Origin: Agromyces sp. Marseille-P2726
Lineage (GTDB): Bacteria > Actinomycetota > Actinomycetes > Actinomycetales > Microbacteriaceae
DNA length: 64,000 bases
Direction: 5' to 3'
Assembly: GCF_902809835.1 (NCBI RefSeq)
Contig: NZ_CADDWM010000011.1
Span: 62,001-126,000, forward strand
Shown here: positions 26,151 through 36,079 of the stretch, piece after piece
Layout of the letters: the number at the start of each line of letters is the position of its first letter
How positions within the stretch are numbered: position 1 is the first letter of the stretch
Translations under genes and position numbers: made by a program
Notes under the pieces: generated by a model
Database searches by the model: none
The model's input: only the letters and a program-made list of their open reading frames with translations
What the model was told of the DNA's origin: nothing

Positions 26151-26187
26151 CGGCCGAGCGCCCCCGAACGGGGGTCGGTCGGCCGTG
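26149..26187 (-). terminator. Terminator after BMP lipoprotein 2
   Basis: An outer 9-bp stem CACGGCCGA (26149-26157) and TCGGCCGTG (26179-26187) encloses an inner CCCCC/GGGGG stem (26161-26165, 26170-26174). It lies 57 bp beyond the stop of the upstream minus-strand gene and so separates the two BMP genes. Confidence 0.7.
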
Positions 26188-26243
26188 GAGGAGCGCCGCC
26201 GGAGGGCGACGCGTCTCGAGACGGGGTATTCGGCGTGGGCGAG

Positions 26244-27305
26244 TCAGGGTGCCGACGGCGACTCGACGACGATCTCGCCCGAGATGATCGCCTGCCGAAG
26301 GCCTTCGATCTCGCCGTCGAGCGCGGGCGACACGAGCGGGGCGAGGTCGTGGTAGGGCGCGATCTCGACGCCGCCGTTCTCGAGCGTTCCGACGTACGGC
26401 TCGTTCGAGAACGAGCCGTCCTGCACGGCGCCGACGATCTCGACCATCGCGTCCTGTGTGTTCTTCAGCACGCTCGTGAGCAGCACGGGGCGGAACTCCG
26501 CGGCCAGCGACTCGTAGCCGTCGCTGTCGACCCAGATCACCGAGACGCCGCCGCGCTCGAGGGCCGCAGCCGTTGCGCCCTCGCCCACCTGACCGGCGAC
26601 CGGCAGGATGACGTCTGCGCCCTGGTCGATCAGGCTCTCCGACAGGGCCTTGCCCTTGTTGATGTCCTCGAAGTCGCCGGTGAACGCGCCATCCTGCGCC
26701 GCCTTGTCCCAGCCGAGCACCTGCACCGCGGTGCCATGCACCTCGTTGTACTTCGCGACGCCGTCGACGAAGCCGTCCATGAACAGGGTCACGGGCGGCT
26801 GGTTGCCGCCGCCGAACGTGGCGACGATGCCGGTCTTCGACACGCCCGCCGCGAGGTAGCCGGCCAGGAACGAGGCCTGCGCAGTGTCGAAGATGACGGG
26901 CTTCACGTTCTCGGCCTCGACCACCTCGTCGACGATGGCGAACGCGAGATCGGGGTTGGCCTCCGCCTGCGACAGGGTCGCGTCGGCGAGCTCGAAGCCG
27001 ACGGTGACGATGAGCTCGCACCCCGACTCGACGGCCTGCTGCACGTTGGGAGCGAGATCGGTCTCGCCGGTGGAGACGATGGCCTCCGCCTCGACCCCGA
27101 GTTCGTCCTCGGCTCGCTGCAGCCCCTCCCAGCTCGCCTGGTTGAATGAGCGATCCTCGAGGCCGCCCGAATTCGTCACCATCCGCACGCAGGACTCGCT
27201 CGCCGCCTCGGTCGAGCCGCCCTCGGGTGCAGGGCCGCAGCCCACGAGGGTGACGGATGCCGCGACGAGCACCGCTCCGTAGCCGAACCACCGACCCACC
27301 GACAT
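26244..27305 (-). CDS. BMP-family nucleoside-binding lipoprotein 2
   Basis: A 353-residue paralogue of the downstream lipoprotein. Lipobox TLVGCG with the acylated Cys at 23; BMP segments TNSGGLEDRSFNQASWEG, ELIVTVGFELADATLSQA, IFDTAQASFLAGYLAAGVS and ATFGGGNQPPVTLFMDGFVDG. Only one importer is encoded nearby, so the two binding proteins may share it with different nucleoside preferences. It starts 26 bp after manC on the same strand, with GCGAGGG directly before the ATG, and could be partly co-transcribed with manC. A hairpin follows it. Confidence 0.9.
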   Translation of the reverse strand: MSVGRWFGYGAVLVAASVTLVGCGPAPEGGSTEAASESCVRMVTNSGGLEDRSFNQASWEGLQRAEDELGVEAEAIVSTGETDLAPNVQQAVESGCELIVTVGFELADATLSQAEANPDLAFAIVDEVVEAENVKPVIFDTAQASFLAGYLAAGVSKTGIVATFGGGNQPPVTLFMDGFVDGVAKYNEVHGTAVQVLGWDKAAQDGAFTGDFEDINKGKALSESLIDQGADVILPVAGQVGEGATAAALERGGVSVIWVDSDGYESLAAEFRPVLLTSVLKNTQDAMVEIVGAVQDGSFSNEPYVGTLENGGVEIAPYHDLAPLVSPALDGEIEGLRQAIISGEIVVESPSAP

Positions 27306-27331
27306 CCCTCGCCCCGTTCTCTCGCGTGCCG

Positions 27332-28456
27332 TCAGAGCACGTCGTTCGATCCGCCGAGCCGGAGGGCGTCGACGACCGCCTTGACCCGCTGGGCGTGCTC
27401 GCTCGTGGTGACGAGGAGCGCGTCAGGCGTGTCTACCACGACGATATCGTGCACGCCGATGAGGCTGATCACGCGATTCGACCGACTCACCACGATGCCG
27501 CTGGAGGCGTCGGCGAGCCCCCTGGCGTTCTCGCCGAGGATGGCGAGCTCGCCCGAGCGACCCGCCGTGTTGAGCTTCGCGAGCGACGCGAAGTCGCCGA
27601 CGTCGTCCCACTGGAAGTGACCGCGGATGACCGCGAGGCGACCCGCGGCTGCGGCAGGCTCGGCGACCGAGTAGTCGATCGCGATCTTCTCGAGGGTGGG
27701 CCAGATGCGGTCGACGGCCGGGCCGCGCGTGGCGGGATCGTCCCAGACCGCGGCCAGCTCGAGCAGGCCGGCGTGCAGCTCGGGTCGCGTGCGGGCGAGC
27801 TCCTCGAGCAGGGTCGACGCCCGGGCGATGAACATGCCGGCGTTCCAGAGATGGTCGCCGCCATCGACGTAGCGTCGGGCCGTCTCGAGGTCGGGCTTCT
27901 CCACGAAGTTCGAGACCGCCTCGACGCGGTCGGCGCCCGGGACGCTCAGCGGCCCGCCGCACTCGATGTAGCCGAAGCCGACGGCCGGTTCGGTGGGGGT
28001 GATCCCGATGGTCGGGATGTACCCGGCACGAGCCGCTGCCACGGCGTCGGCGACCGCCGACTGGAACAGGGCGTCGCCGGAGATGACGTGGTCGGCCGCG
28101 AACGATCCGATCACCACGCCCGGCTCGCGGCGCTCGAGGATGGCGGCGGCGAGCCCGATCGCGGCGGACGAGTCTCGCGGCTCGCTCTCGAGCACGATGT
28201 TCGCGTCGGCGAGCTCGGGCAGCTGCGCTTCCACCGCGGCGCGGTGGGCACGACCCGTGACGACCATGATGCGCTGCTCGCCGGAGAGCGGGACGAGCCG
28301 ATCCCACGTGTCCTTGAGGAGGGTCTGGCCCGATCCGGTCAGGTCGTGCAGGAACTTGGGAGCGTCCGCGCGCGACAGGGGCCACAGCCGTGACCCGACA
28401 CCGCCCGCCGGGATGACACTGTAGAAGCCGTCGAGCGGCGCGGTTGGAACGGGCAT
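27332..28456 (-). CDS. manC: Mannose-1-phosphate guanylyltransferase
   Basis: A 374-residue nucleotidyltransferase making GDP-mannose from mannose-1-P and GTP for cell-wall glycans and protein mannosylation. The nucleotide loop is IPAGGVGSRLWPLSR with a nearby PKFLHDL Lys; SNFVEKPDLETARRY and LWNAGMFIARAS are further family marks, and HFQWDDVGDFASL near the C-terminus matches ManC. It is the single-domain form, lacking the isomerase domain. ATG 28456 has TATCCT 7 nt upstream. It is divergent from sdhC. Confidence 0.93.
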   Translation of the reverse strand: MPVPTAPLDGFYSVIPAGGVGSRLWPLSRADAPKFLHDLTGSGQTLLKDTWDRLVPLSGEQRIMVVTGRAHRAAVEAQLPELADANIVLESEPRDSSAAIGLAAAILERREPGVVIGSFAADHVISGDALFQSAVADAVAAARAGYIPTIGITPTEPAVGFGYIECGGPLSVPGADRVEAVSNFVEKPDLETARRYVDGGDHLWNAGMFIARASTLLEELARTRPELHAGLLELAAVWDDPATRGPAVDRIWPTLEKIAIDYSVAEPAAAAGRLAVIRGHFQWDDVGDFASLAKLNTAGRSGELAILGENARGLADASSGIVVSRSNRVISLIGVHDIVVVDTPDALLVTTSEHAQRVKAVVDALRLGGSNDVL

Positions 28457-28469
28457 GCGTCCGAGGATA
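28457..28469 (-). promoter_or_regulatory. Leaderless promoter of manC (-10 TATCCT)
   Basis: TATCCT on the minus strand at 28469-28464, a 7-nt spacer, and the ATG at 28456. Confidence 0.5.
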
Positions 28470-28561
28470 GCCGTCGAGCCTCCGCCGCATCGGATCGCCC
28501 GTCTGTCTCGACGTCGAGACAGTTCGCTCGCCGGGCGTCTCGGCCACCCGGAACCCGGCGA

Positions 28562-28567
28562 TAGACT
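28562..28567 (+). promoter_or_regulatory. -10 element of the sdhCDAB operon
   Basis: TAGACT at 28562-28567. The start codon of sdhC is 67 bp further on and has AGGGAGGG before it, so unlike most genes here this message has a leader of about 60 nt. Confidence 0.5.
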
Positions 28568-28634
28568 CTCCTCGGGCCGCGCGCCCTCATGCCCGCATGT
28601 CACGGGCGATCCACACAACCAGGGAGGGTTGTCC

Positions 28635-29057
28635 ATGTCAGAGGCATCGACAAGGACCCTGACCGCATCCACGAAGCCGGCGCAGCAGCGGCCGGGCGGC
28701 ACGCTCTATCGCGGTCGCGAGGGCATGTGGTCGTGGGTGCTGCATCGCATCACGGGCGTCGCCATCTTCTTCTTCCTCCTGGTGCACGTGCTCGACACGG
28801 CCCTCGTGCGCGTGAGCCCCGAGGCGTACAACGCGGTGATCGGCACGTACCAGACCCCCATCATGGGCCTCGGCGAGGTCGCCCTCGTCGGAGCGATCGT
28901 GTTCCACGCCTTCAACGGCCTCCGCGTCATCCTCGTCGACTTCTGGTCCTGGGCCACGAGGCACCAGCGCGTGCTCTTCTACGTCGTCATCGCCCTCTGG
29001 GTGGTCACGATGCTCGCGTTCGTGCCCCGCCACCTGATCAACGTCTTCAGCCACTAG
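28635..29057 (+). CDS. sdhC: Succinate dehydrogenase cytochrome b556 subunit
   Basis: A 140-residue membrane anchor with three helices. GMWSWVLHRITGVAIFFFLLVHVLDT contains the conserved Ser-x-x-H-R-x-T-G quinone-site motif and a heme-ligand His, and VALVGAIVFHAFNGLRVIL the second helix. With SdhD it binds heme and menaquinone and anchors SdhAB on the cytoplasmic face. ATG 28635 is preceded by AGGGAGGGTTGTCC; first gene of sdhCDAB. Confidence 0.93.
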   Translation: MSEASTRTLTASTKPAQQRPGGTLYRGREGMWSWVLHRITGVAIFFFLLVHVLDTALVRVSPEAYNAVIGTYQTPIMGLGEVALVGAIVFHAFNGLRVILVDFWSWATRHQRVLFYVVIALWVVTMLAFVPRHLINVFSH

Positions 29058-29067
29058 GAGCGCCGAG

Positions 29068-29514
29068 ATGACCGTCATCGAATCCCCGCGCACCCCCGCC
29101 CGGCCGGCGCCCAAGCGCGGCGTCAACTGGGAGAAGTGGGGCTGGATCTACATGCGCGCCTCGGGCGTCGTGCTGATCGTGCTGATCTTCGGGCACCTGT
29201 TCACCAATCTCATGGTCGGCGAGGGCGTGAAGGCCATCGACTTCGGCTTCGTCGGCGGCAAGTGGGCCGATCCGTTCTGGCAGTGGTGGGACGTGCTGAT
29301 GCTGTGGCTCGCCCTCATCCACGGTGCCAACGGCATGCGCACCCTGGTGAACGACTACACGAGCCCCGGCGTGATGCAGAAGGTGCTGAAGGGCGCCCTG
29401 TTCGCCGCAGCAGCCGTGCTCATCGTGCTCGGCACGCTCGTGGTGTTCACCTTCGACCCGTGCCCGGCCGGCTCGCCCGCCGACCTGCTCCCCTCGTTCT
29501 GCGAAGCCGCCTAG
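29068..29514 (+). CDS. sdhD: Succinate dehydrogenase hydrophobic membrane anchor
   Basis: A 148-residue three-helix anchor: [40 protein letters not shown] and a C-terminal [15 protein letters not shown] helix. The His in IFGHLF and [10 protein letters not shown] are the likely heme ligands. GGAG precedes the ATG, 10 bp after sdhC. Together with SdhC it completes complex II in the membrane. Confidence 0.92.
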   Translation: MTVIESPRTPARPAPKRGVNWEKWGWIYMRASGVVLIVLIFGHLFTNLMVGEGVKAIDFGFVGGKWADPFWQWWDVLMLWLALIHGANGMRTLVNDYTSPGVMQKVLKGALFAAAAVLIVLGTLVVFTFDPCPAGSPADLLPSFCEAA

Positions 29515-29521
29515 GAGATCT

Positions 29522-31330
29522 GTGAAGTCCGAGAACGCCCACGTCGAGACGAAGGTCGTCGACGGCGTCCACTACCACCAGTACGACATCGTCATCGTCG
29601 GCGCCGGCGGCGCCGGCATGCGGGCCGCCATCCAGGCCGGGCCCGGCGCGAAGACCGCCGTCATCACCAAGCTCTACCCGACGCGCTCCCACACGGGAGC
29701 GGCGCAGGGCGGCATGGCCGCCGCGCTCGCGAACGTCGAGGAGGACAGCTGGGAGTGGCACACCTTCGACACCGTGAAGGGCGGCGACTACCTCGTCGAC
29801 CAGGATGCCGCCGAGATCCTCGCCAAGGAGGCGATCGACGCGGTGATCGACCTCGAGAACATGGGCCTGCCGTTCAACCGCACGCCCGAGGGCAAGATCG
29901 ACCAGCGCCGCTTCGGCGGTCACACGCGAGACCACGGCAAGGCGCCGGTGCGCCGTGCCTGCTACGCGGCCGACCGAACCGGCCACATGATCCTGCAGAC
30001 GCTGTTCCAGAACTGCGTGAAGCTCGGCATCGAGTTCTACAACGAGTTCTACGCGCTCGACCTGGTGATGACGGAGGTCGACGGGGTCGAGCAGCCGTCG
30101 GGCATCGTCGCGTACGAGCTCGCGACCGGTGAACTCCACGTGTTCCAGGCGAAGGCGATCATCTTCGCGACCGGCGGCTTCGGCAAGATCTTCAAGACCA
30201 CGTCCAACGCGCACACGCTCACGGGCGACGGCGTCGGCATCATCTGGCGCAAGGGCCTCCCGCTCGAGGACATGGAGTTCTTCCAGTTCCACCCGACCGG
30301 GCTCGCCGGCCTCGGCATCCTCCTGACCGAGGGCGCCCGCGGCGAGGGAGCCATCCTGCGCAACGCCAGCGGTGAACGCTTCATGGAGCGCTACGCACCG
30401 ACGATCAAGGACCTCGCACCCCGCGACATCGTCGCCCGCTGCATGGTGCAGGAGGTCGCAGAGGGCCGCGGCGCCGGCCCTGACAAAGACTATGTGCTCC
30501 TCGACTGCACGCACCTCGGCGCAGAGGTGCTCGAGACCAAGCTGCCCGACATCACCGAGTTCGCCCGCACCTACCTGGGTGTCGATCCCGTGTACGAGCC
30601 GGTGCCGGTCATGCCCACCGCCCACTACGCGATGGGCGGCATCCCCACGAACGTCGCCGCCGAGGTGCTGCGCGACAACGACACGGTCGTCCCCGGCCTC
30701 TACGCCGCCGGCGAATGCGCCTGCGTCTCGGTGCACGGCTCCAACCGGCTGGGCACGAACTCGCTTCTCGACATCAACGTCTTCGGCAAGCGCGCCGGCG
30801 ACAACGCCGTCGAGTACGTGAAGACGGCCGACTGGGTTCCGCTTCCTCCCGATCCCGCCAAGAACGTGCGCGAGGAACTCGACCGCCTGCGCAACTCGAG
30901 CGGCACCGAGCGCATCGCGACCATCCGCAAGGAGCTCCAGGACGAGATGGACCGGAACGCGCAGGTGTTCCGCACCGACGAGTCCCTCGCCCATGTGACC
31001 GAGGTCATCGAGGGCCTCCGCGATCGCTACCGCAACGTGGCCGTGCAAGACAAGGGCAAGCGGTTCAACACCGACCTGCTCGAAGCCGTCGAGCTGGGCT
31101 TCCTGCTCGACCTCGCCGAGGTCGTCGTGTTCTCGGCCCGCAACCGCAGGGAGAGCCGCGGTGGGCACATGCGCGACGACTTCCCGAACCGCGACGACGC
31201 GGAGTACATGAAGCACACGATGGCCTACCTCTCGGGTGACCCGCACTCGTCGAACGCCGCAGATCACATCCGGCTCGACTGGAAACCCGTGACCATCACC
31301 CGCTACCAGCCGATGGAGAGGAAGTACTGA
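29522..31330 (+). CDS. sdhA: Succinate dehydrogenase flavoprotein subunit
   Basis: A 602-residue flavoprotein oxidising succinate to fumarate. FAD dinucleotide site [33 protein letters not shown] contains the His (57) that carries covalent [23 protein letters not shown] and [20 protein letters not shown] are active-site segments with the catalytic Arg. Length and order are normal for the family. GTG 29522 follows sdhD by 7 bp with GGAG upstream. Confidence 0.96.
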   Translation: MKSENAHVETKVVDGVHYHQYDIVIVGAGGAGMRAAIQAGPGAKTAVITKLYPTRSHTGAAQGGMAAALANVEEDSWEWHTFDTVKGGDYLVDQDAAEILAKEAIDAVIDLENMGLPFNRTPEGKIDQRRFGGHTRDHGKAPVRRACYAADRTGHMILQTLFQNCVKLGIEFYNEFYALDLVMTEVDGVEQPSGIVAYELATGELHVFQAKAIIFATGGFGKIFKTTSNAHTLTGDGVGIIWRKGLPLEDMEFFQFHPTGLAGLGILLTEGARGEGAILRNASGERFMERYAPTIKDLAPRDIVARCMVQEVAEGRGAGPDKDYVLLDCTHLGAEVLETKLPDITEFARTYLGVDPVYEPVPVMPTAHYAMGGIPTNVAAEVLRDNDTVVPGLYAAGECACVSVHGSNRLGTNSLLDINVFGKRAGDNAVEYVKTADWVPLPPDPAKNVREELDRLRNSSGTERIATIRKELQDEMDRNAQVFRTDESLAHVTEVIEGLRDRYRNVAVQDKGKRFNTDLLEAVELGFLLDLAEVVVFSARNRRESRGGHMRDDFPNRDDAEYMKHTMAYLSGDPHSSNAADHIRLDWKPVTITRYQPMERKY

Positions 31331-31331
31331 C

Positions 31332-32087
31332 GTGTCCACCGCAATCCTCGAGGCACAGCCCGACACCGCCGTCCGCTCGTTCACCGTCACGTTCCTCATC
31401 CGCCGGTTCGACCCCGACTTCGACACCGAGCCGCGCTGGCAGGACTTCGATGTCGAGATGTACCCCACCGACCGCGTGCTCGACGCCCTGCACAAGATCA
31501 AGTGGGAACAGGACGGCTCGCTCACGTTCCGCCGCTCGTGCGCGCACGGCATCTGCGGATCCGACGCCATGCGCATCAACGGCCGCAACCGGCTCGCCTG
31601 CAAGACGCTCATCAAGGATCTCGACATCTCGAAGCCGATCTACGTCGAGGCCATCAAGGGCCTGCCCCTCGAGAAGGACCTGGTCGTCGACATGGAGCCG
31701 TTCTTCGCGAGCTACCGCGAGGTGCAGCCGTTCCTGATCGCGAACTCGCAGCCCGAGCCCGGCAAGGAGCGCGTGCAGTCGATCGCCAAGCGCGAGATCT
31801 TCGACGACACGACGAAGTGCATCCTCTGCGCGGCATGCACCTCGAGCTGCCCGGTGTTCTGGACCGACGGGCAGTACTTCGGCCCCGCCGCGATCGTCAA
31901 CGCGCACCGGTTCATCTTCGACGACCGCGACGATGCGGCATCCGTTCGCCTCGACATCCTGAACGACAAGGACGGCGTCTGGCGTTGCCGCACGACGTTC
32001 AACTGCACCGACGCGTGCCCGCGCGGCATCGAGGTCACGAAGGCCATCGCCGAGGTGAAGCAGGCGATCCTGCGCGGCCAGCCCTGA
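31332..32087 (+). CDS. sdhB: Succinate dehydrogenase iron-sulfur subunit
   Basis: A 251-residue protein with three clusters: 2Fe-2S in RSCAHGICGSDAMRI plus the later NRLAC, 4Fe-4S in CILCAACTSSCPVFW, and 3Fe-4S in CRTTFNCTDACPRGIEV. It passes electrons from SdhA to quinone in SdhCD. GTG 31332 begins one base after the sdhA stop, with GAGGAAG overlapping the sdhA end. Confidence 0.95.
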   Translation: MSTAILEAQPDTAVRSFTVTFLIRRFDPDFDTEPRWQDFDVEMYPTDRVLDALHKIKWEQDGSLTFRRSCAHGICGSDAMRINGRNRLACKTLIKDLDISKPIYVEAIKGLPLEKDLVVDMEPFFASYREVQPFLIANSQPEPGKERVQSIAKREIFDDTTKCILCAACTSSCPVFWTDGQYFGPAAIVNAHRFIFDDRDDAASVRLDILNDKDGVWRCRTTFNCTDACPRGIEVTKAIAEVKQAILRGQP

Positions 32088-32095
32088 CCGCGACG

Positions 32096-32111
32096 CGATG
32101 CCGCGGCATCG
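32096..32111 (+). terminator. Palindrome after sdhB, possible terminator
   Basis: CGATGCCGCGGCATCG (32096-32111) is a perfect 16-bp palindrome 8 bp past the sdhB stop. With a 4-nt loop it gives a 6-bp stem; a weak terminator or a protein site. Confidence 0.4.
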
Positions 32112-32141
32112 GGGTGACACGGATGCCGCCGGTGCCCTCGC

Positions 32142-32153
32142 TACGCTGAGAGC
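32142..32153 (+). promoter_or_regulatory. Leaderless promoter (-10 TACGCT)
   Basis: TACGCT at 32142-32147, a 6-nt spacer, and GTG at 32154. Confidence 0.6.
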
Positions 32154-33404
32154 GTGAGCGAGCGAACCCCGCGTTCGGATGCCGCGCCCGATGCGGCCGG
32201 CGATCGATCCGCCGCCGGCGAGGCGGGCGCTCGCGAGCGATTCGATGCGTTCAGCCAGCCGATCCGGGAGCGACTCGAGGAGCCCATCTCGAGGGTCTCG
32301 ACGATCACTCGCAAGACCATGGCGCTGTTCCCCGTCCGGGTCTGGCGCCACTTCCTGGCCCGCAACGGGTTCCTCCTCTCGTCGGGCATGAGCTACCAGG
32401 CGCTCTTCGCGATCTTCGCCGCGGTCTACGTGGTGTTCGCGGTCGCCGGCATCTGGCTGACGGGCGATCCCGAAACGCTGAACGCGTTCGTGACGCTGCT
32501 CAACACGTATGCGCCGGGGCTCATCGGCGACAACGGCATCATCACGACCGACGACCTCACCGAGATCGCCACCTCCAGCACGAGCCTGTTCGGGCTGACG
32601 GGAGCGGTCGCCCTGGTGGGCCTCATCTGGACGGCCATCGGGTGGGTCACGTATTCCCGGCTGGCCGTGCGCAGCATCTTCGGGCTCCCGAAGGACACCC
32701 GTGCCTACGCGCTGCTGAAGGCGCGCGACTTCCTCGCCGCCCTCGTGTTCGGAACCGCGCTGCTGATCGCGGCAGTGCTGTCGGCGGTGACGACCTCGTT
32801 CCTGGGATGGTTGACCGACCTCACGGGGATCGACCCGTCGTCGGGATGGTCGACGTTCCTCCTGCAGGCGGGCGGCTTCGCCGTCGTGTTCGGGATCGAT
32901 ACGCTCGCGCTCGCGGTGCTGTTCCGGTTCCTGTCGGGGGCTGCCATGCCGTGGCGCCGCATGTGGATCGGGTCGCTGCTCGGGTCGGCGGCCCTCACCG
33001 TGCTGCAACTCGTGAGCGGATTCCTGGTGTCGAGGGTGAGCACCAACCCGCTGCTCGCGACGTTCACCGTGTTCATCGGACTGCTGCTGTGGTTCCGCCT
33101 CGTGAGCATCGTGATCCTCGTGGCCGCGAGCTGGGTGGCGGTGGAGGCATCCGACCACAACGAGTCCCTCCGTGCGGTGACGCCCGAGCAGCTGCTGGCC
33201 GAGCAGCGCGAACGAGAGCGGAGGGCGCTGGTCACCGCGGCGGAGGTCCGCGTGCGTCAGGCGCGTTCCGAGCTGGCCGATGCGAAGTGGTGGGAGCGGG
33301 TTCCCGCGCGCCGGAAGCTCGCCCGGGCCGAAGCGGAGCTCGAGCGCGCGGAGGCGGCCGCGATGGCTCCCGCGGCGGCATCCGACGTCGGCGGGCTCCC
33401 ATAG
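32154..33404 (+). CDS. YihY/BrkB-family inner membrane protein
   Basis: A 416-residue YihY/virulence-factor BrkB-like protein. After an acidic, Ala-rich N-terminus come six helices: RNGFLLSSGMSYQALFAIFA (the family opening), the SLFGLTGAVALVGLIWTAIGW helix, then LVFGTALLIAAVLSAV and RFLSGAAMPWRRMWIGSLLG. A charged coiled-coil tail rich in Ala, Arg and Glu occupies about the last 70 residues. The family's role is unclear; RNase BN annotations of it are historical. GTG 32154 is the leaderless start, and the next gene's -10 overlaps its stop. Confidence 0.85.
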   Translation: MSERTPRSDAAPDAAGDRSAAGEAGARERFDAFSQPIRERLEEPISRVSTITRKTMALFPVRVWRHFLARNGFLLSSGMSYQALFAIFAAVYVVFAVAGIWLTGDPETLNAFVTLLNTYAPGLIGDNGIITTDDLTEIATSSTSLFGLTGAVALVGLIWTAIGWVTYSRLAVRSIFGLPKDTRAYALLKARDFLAALVFGTALLIAAVLSAVTTSFLGWLTDLTGIDPSSGWSTFLLQAGGFAVVFGIDTLALAVLFRFLSGAAMPWRRMWIGSLLGSAALTVLQLVSGFLVSRVSTNPLLATFTVFIGLLLWFRLVSIVILVAASWVAVEASDHNESLRAVTPEQLLAEQRERERRALVTAAEVRVRQARSELADAKWWERVPARRKLARAEAELERAEAAAMAPAAASDVGGLP

Positions 33405-33414
33405 GATCGAAGGC
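33402..33414 (+). promoter_or_regulatory. Leaderless promoter of xthA inside the upstream stop codon (-10 TAGGAT)
   Basis: TAGGAT at 33402-33407 begins with the TAG stop codon of the BrkB-like gene; 7 nt later comes the ATG at 33415. Confidence 0.55.
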
Positions 33415-35291
<1,877 letters not shown>

Positions 35292-35292
35292 C

Positions 35293-35871
35293 GTGCGCCC
35301 GGTCGAACTCCGCACCGCGCGGCTCGTGCTCGACCTGCCGACGCTCGACGACGCCGACCTCGTCACGCAGTACTGCCAGGACCCGGCGTTCGAGCAGTAC
35401 CTCACCACCCCATGGCCGTACACCCGCGCCGACGCCGAGGAGTTCCTCGGCACGCATGTTCCCGAGGCGTGGGCGACGGGTGCCGAGCTCACCTGGGCGG
35501 TGAGGGATGCCGAAGGCGGCCCCCTCCTCGGCGTCATCAGCGTGCGAGAGACACAGCACGAACTGGGGTTCTGGATGGGCGAGGAGCACCGCGGAACGGG
35601 CATGATGAGCGAGGCGGCAACGGCGGTCGTCGAGGGGGCGCCCGGGGGCGGCATCCGGGGCGCCGAGAGCGTGCTCTGGCGGGCCGTCGAGGGCAACATC
35701 GCCTCGGCCAAGGGCGCCCGCGCCGCCGGCTTCCGGCGCATCCAGCCCGACCGGCCGACCGTGCCGACTCGCGACGGGGGCACCCTCCCGGCCTGGTACG
35801 GCGTGCGTGAGGCGACCGTCGATCCGAGGGCGTACGACAGCTGGATCGACATCCTCGGCGCCGACGCCTGA
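35293..35871 (+). CDS. GNAT-family N-acetyltransferase
   Basis: A 192-residue acetyltransferase of the RimJ/RimL-like subgroup. It opens VELRTARLVLDLPTLDDADL, has ELGFWMGEEHRGTGMMSEAA as the acetyl-CoA-binding strand-loop-helix, and WRAVEGNIASAKGARAAGF as the following conserved segment. The substrate is unknown. GTG 35293 follows the trpS stop by one base, so it is co-translated with trpS. Confidence 0.88.
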   Translation: MRPVELRTARLVLDLPTLDDADLVTQYCQDPAFEQYLTTPWPYTRADAEEFLGTHVPEAWATGAELTWAVRDAEGGPLLGVISVRETQHELGFWMGEEHRGTGMMSEAATAVVEGAPGGGIRGAESVLWRAVEGNIASAKGARAAGFRRIQPDRPTVPTRDGGTLPAWYGVREATVDPRAYDSWIDILGADA

Positions 35872-35911
35872 GGCCACACCGCGACCTGCGACTCCACGGC
35901 GACGGAAGGGC

Positions 35912-35933
35912 CGGGCGCACCCCCATGCGCCCG
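35912..35933 (+). terminator. Terminator after the trpS-GNAT operon
   Basis: Perfect 8-bp stem CGGGCGCA (35912-35919) and TGCGCCCG (35926-35933) with a 6-nt loop, 40 bp past the GNAT stop. A TAGCCT at 35950-35955 further on may be the -10 of the next gene. Confidence 0.65.
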
Positions 35934-36079
35934 ACCCGTGGTGACAGGGTAGCCTGCTGACCGGCCTCTGCCCCGACCGCACGCCGGTGTGCCGTGCCCC
36001 TTCGGGATGCGCGCGAGCCTCGGAGGCGGTTACCTTGAACTGGCCGTCCCCCAGACGGCGTACCACCGAACGGACAGAC

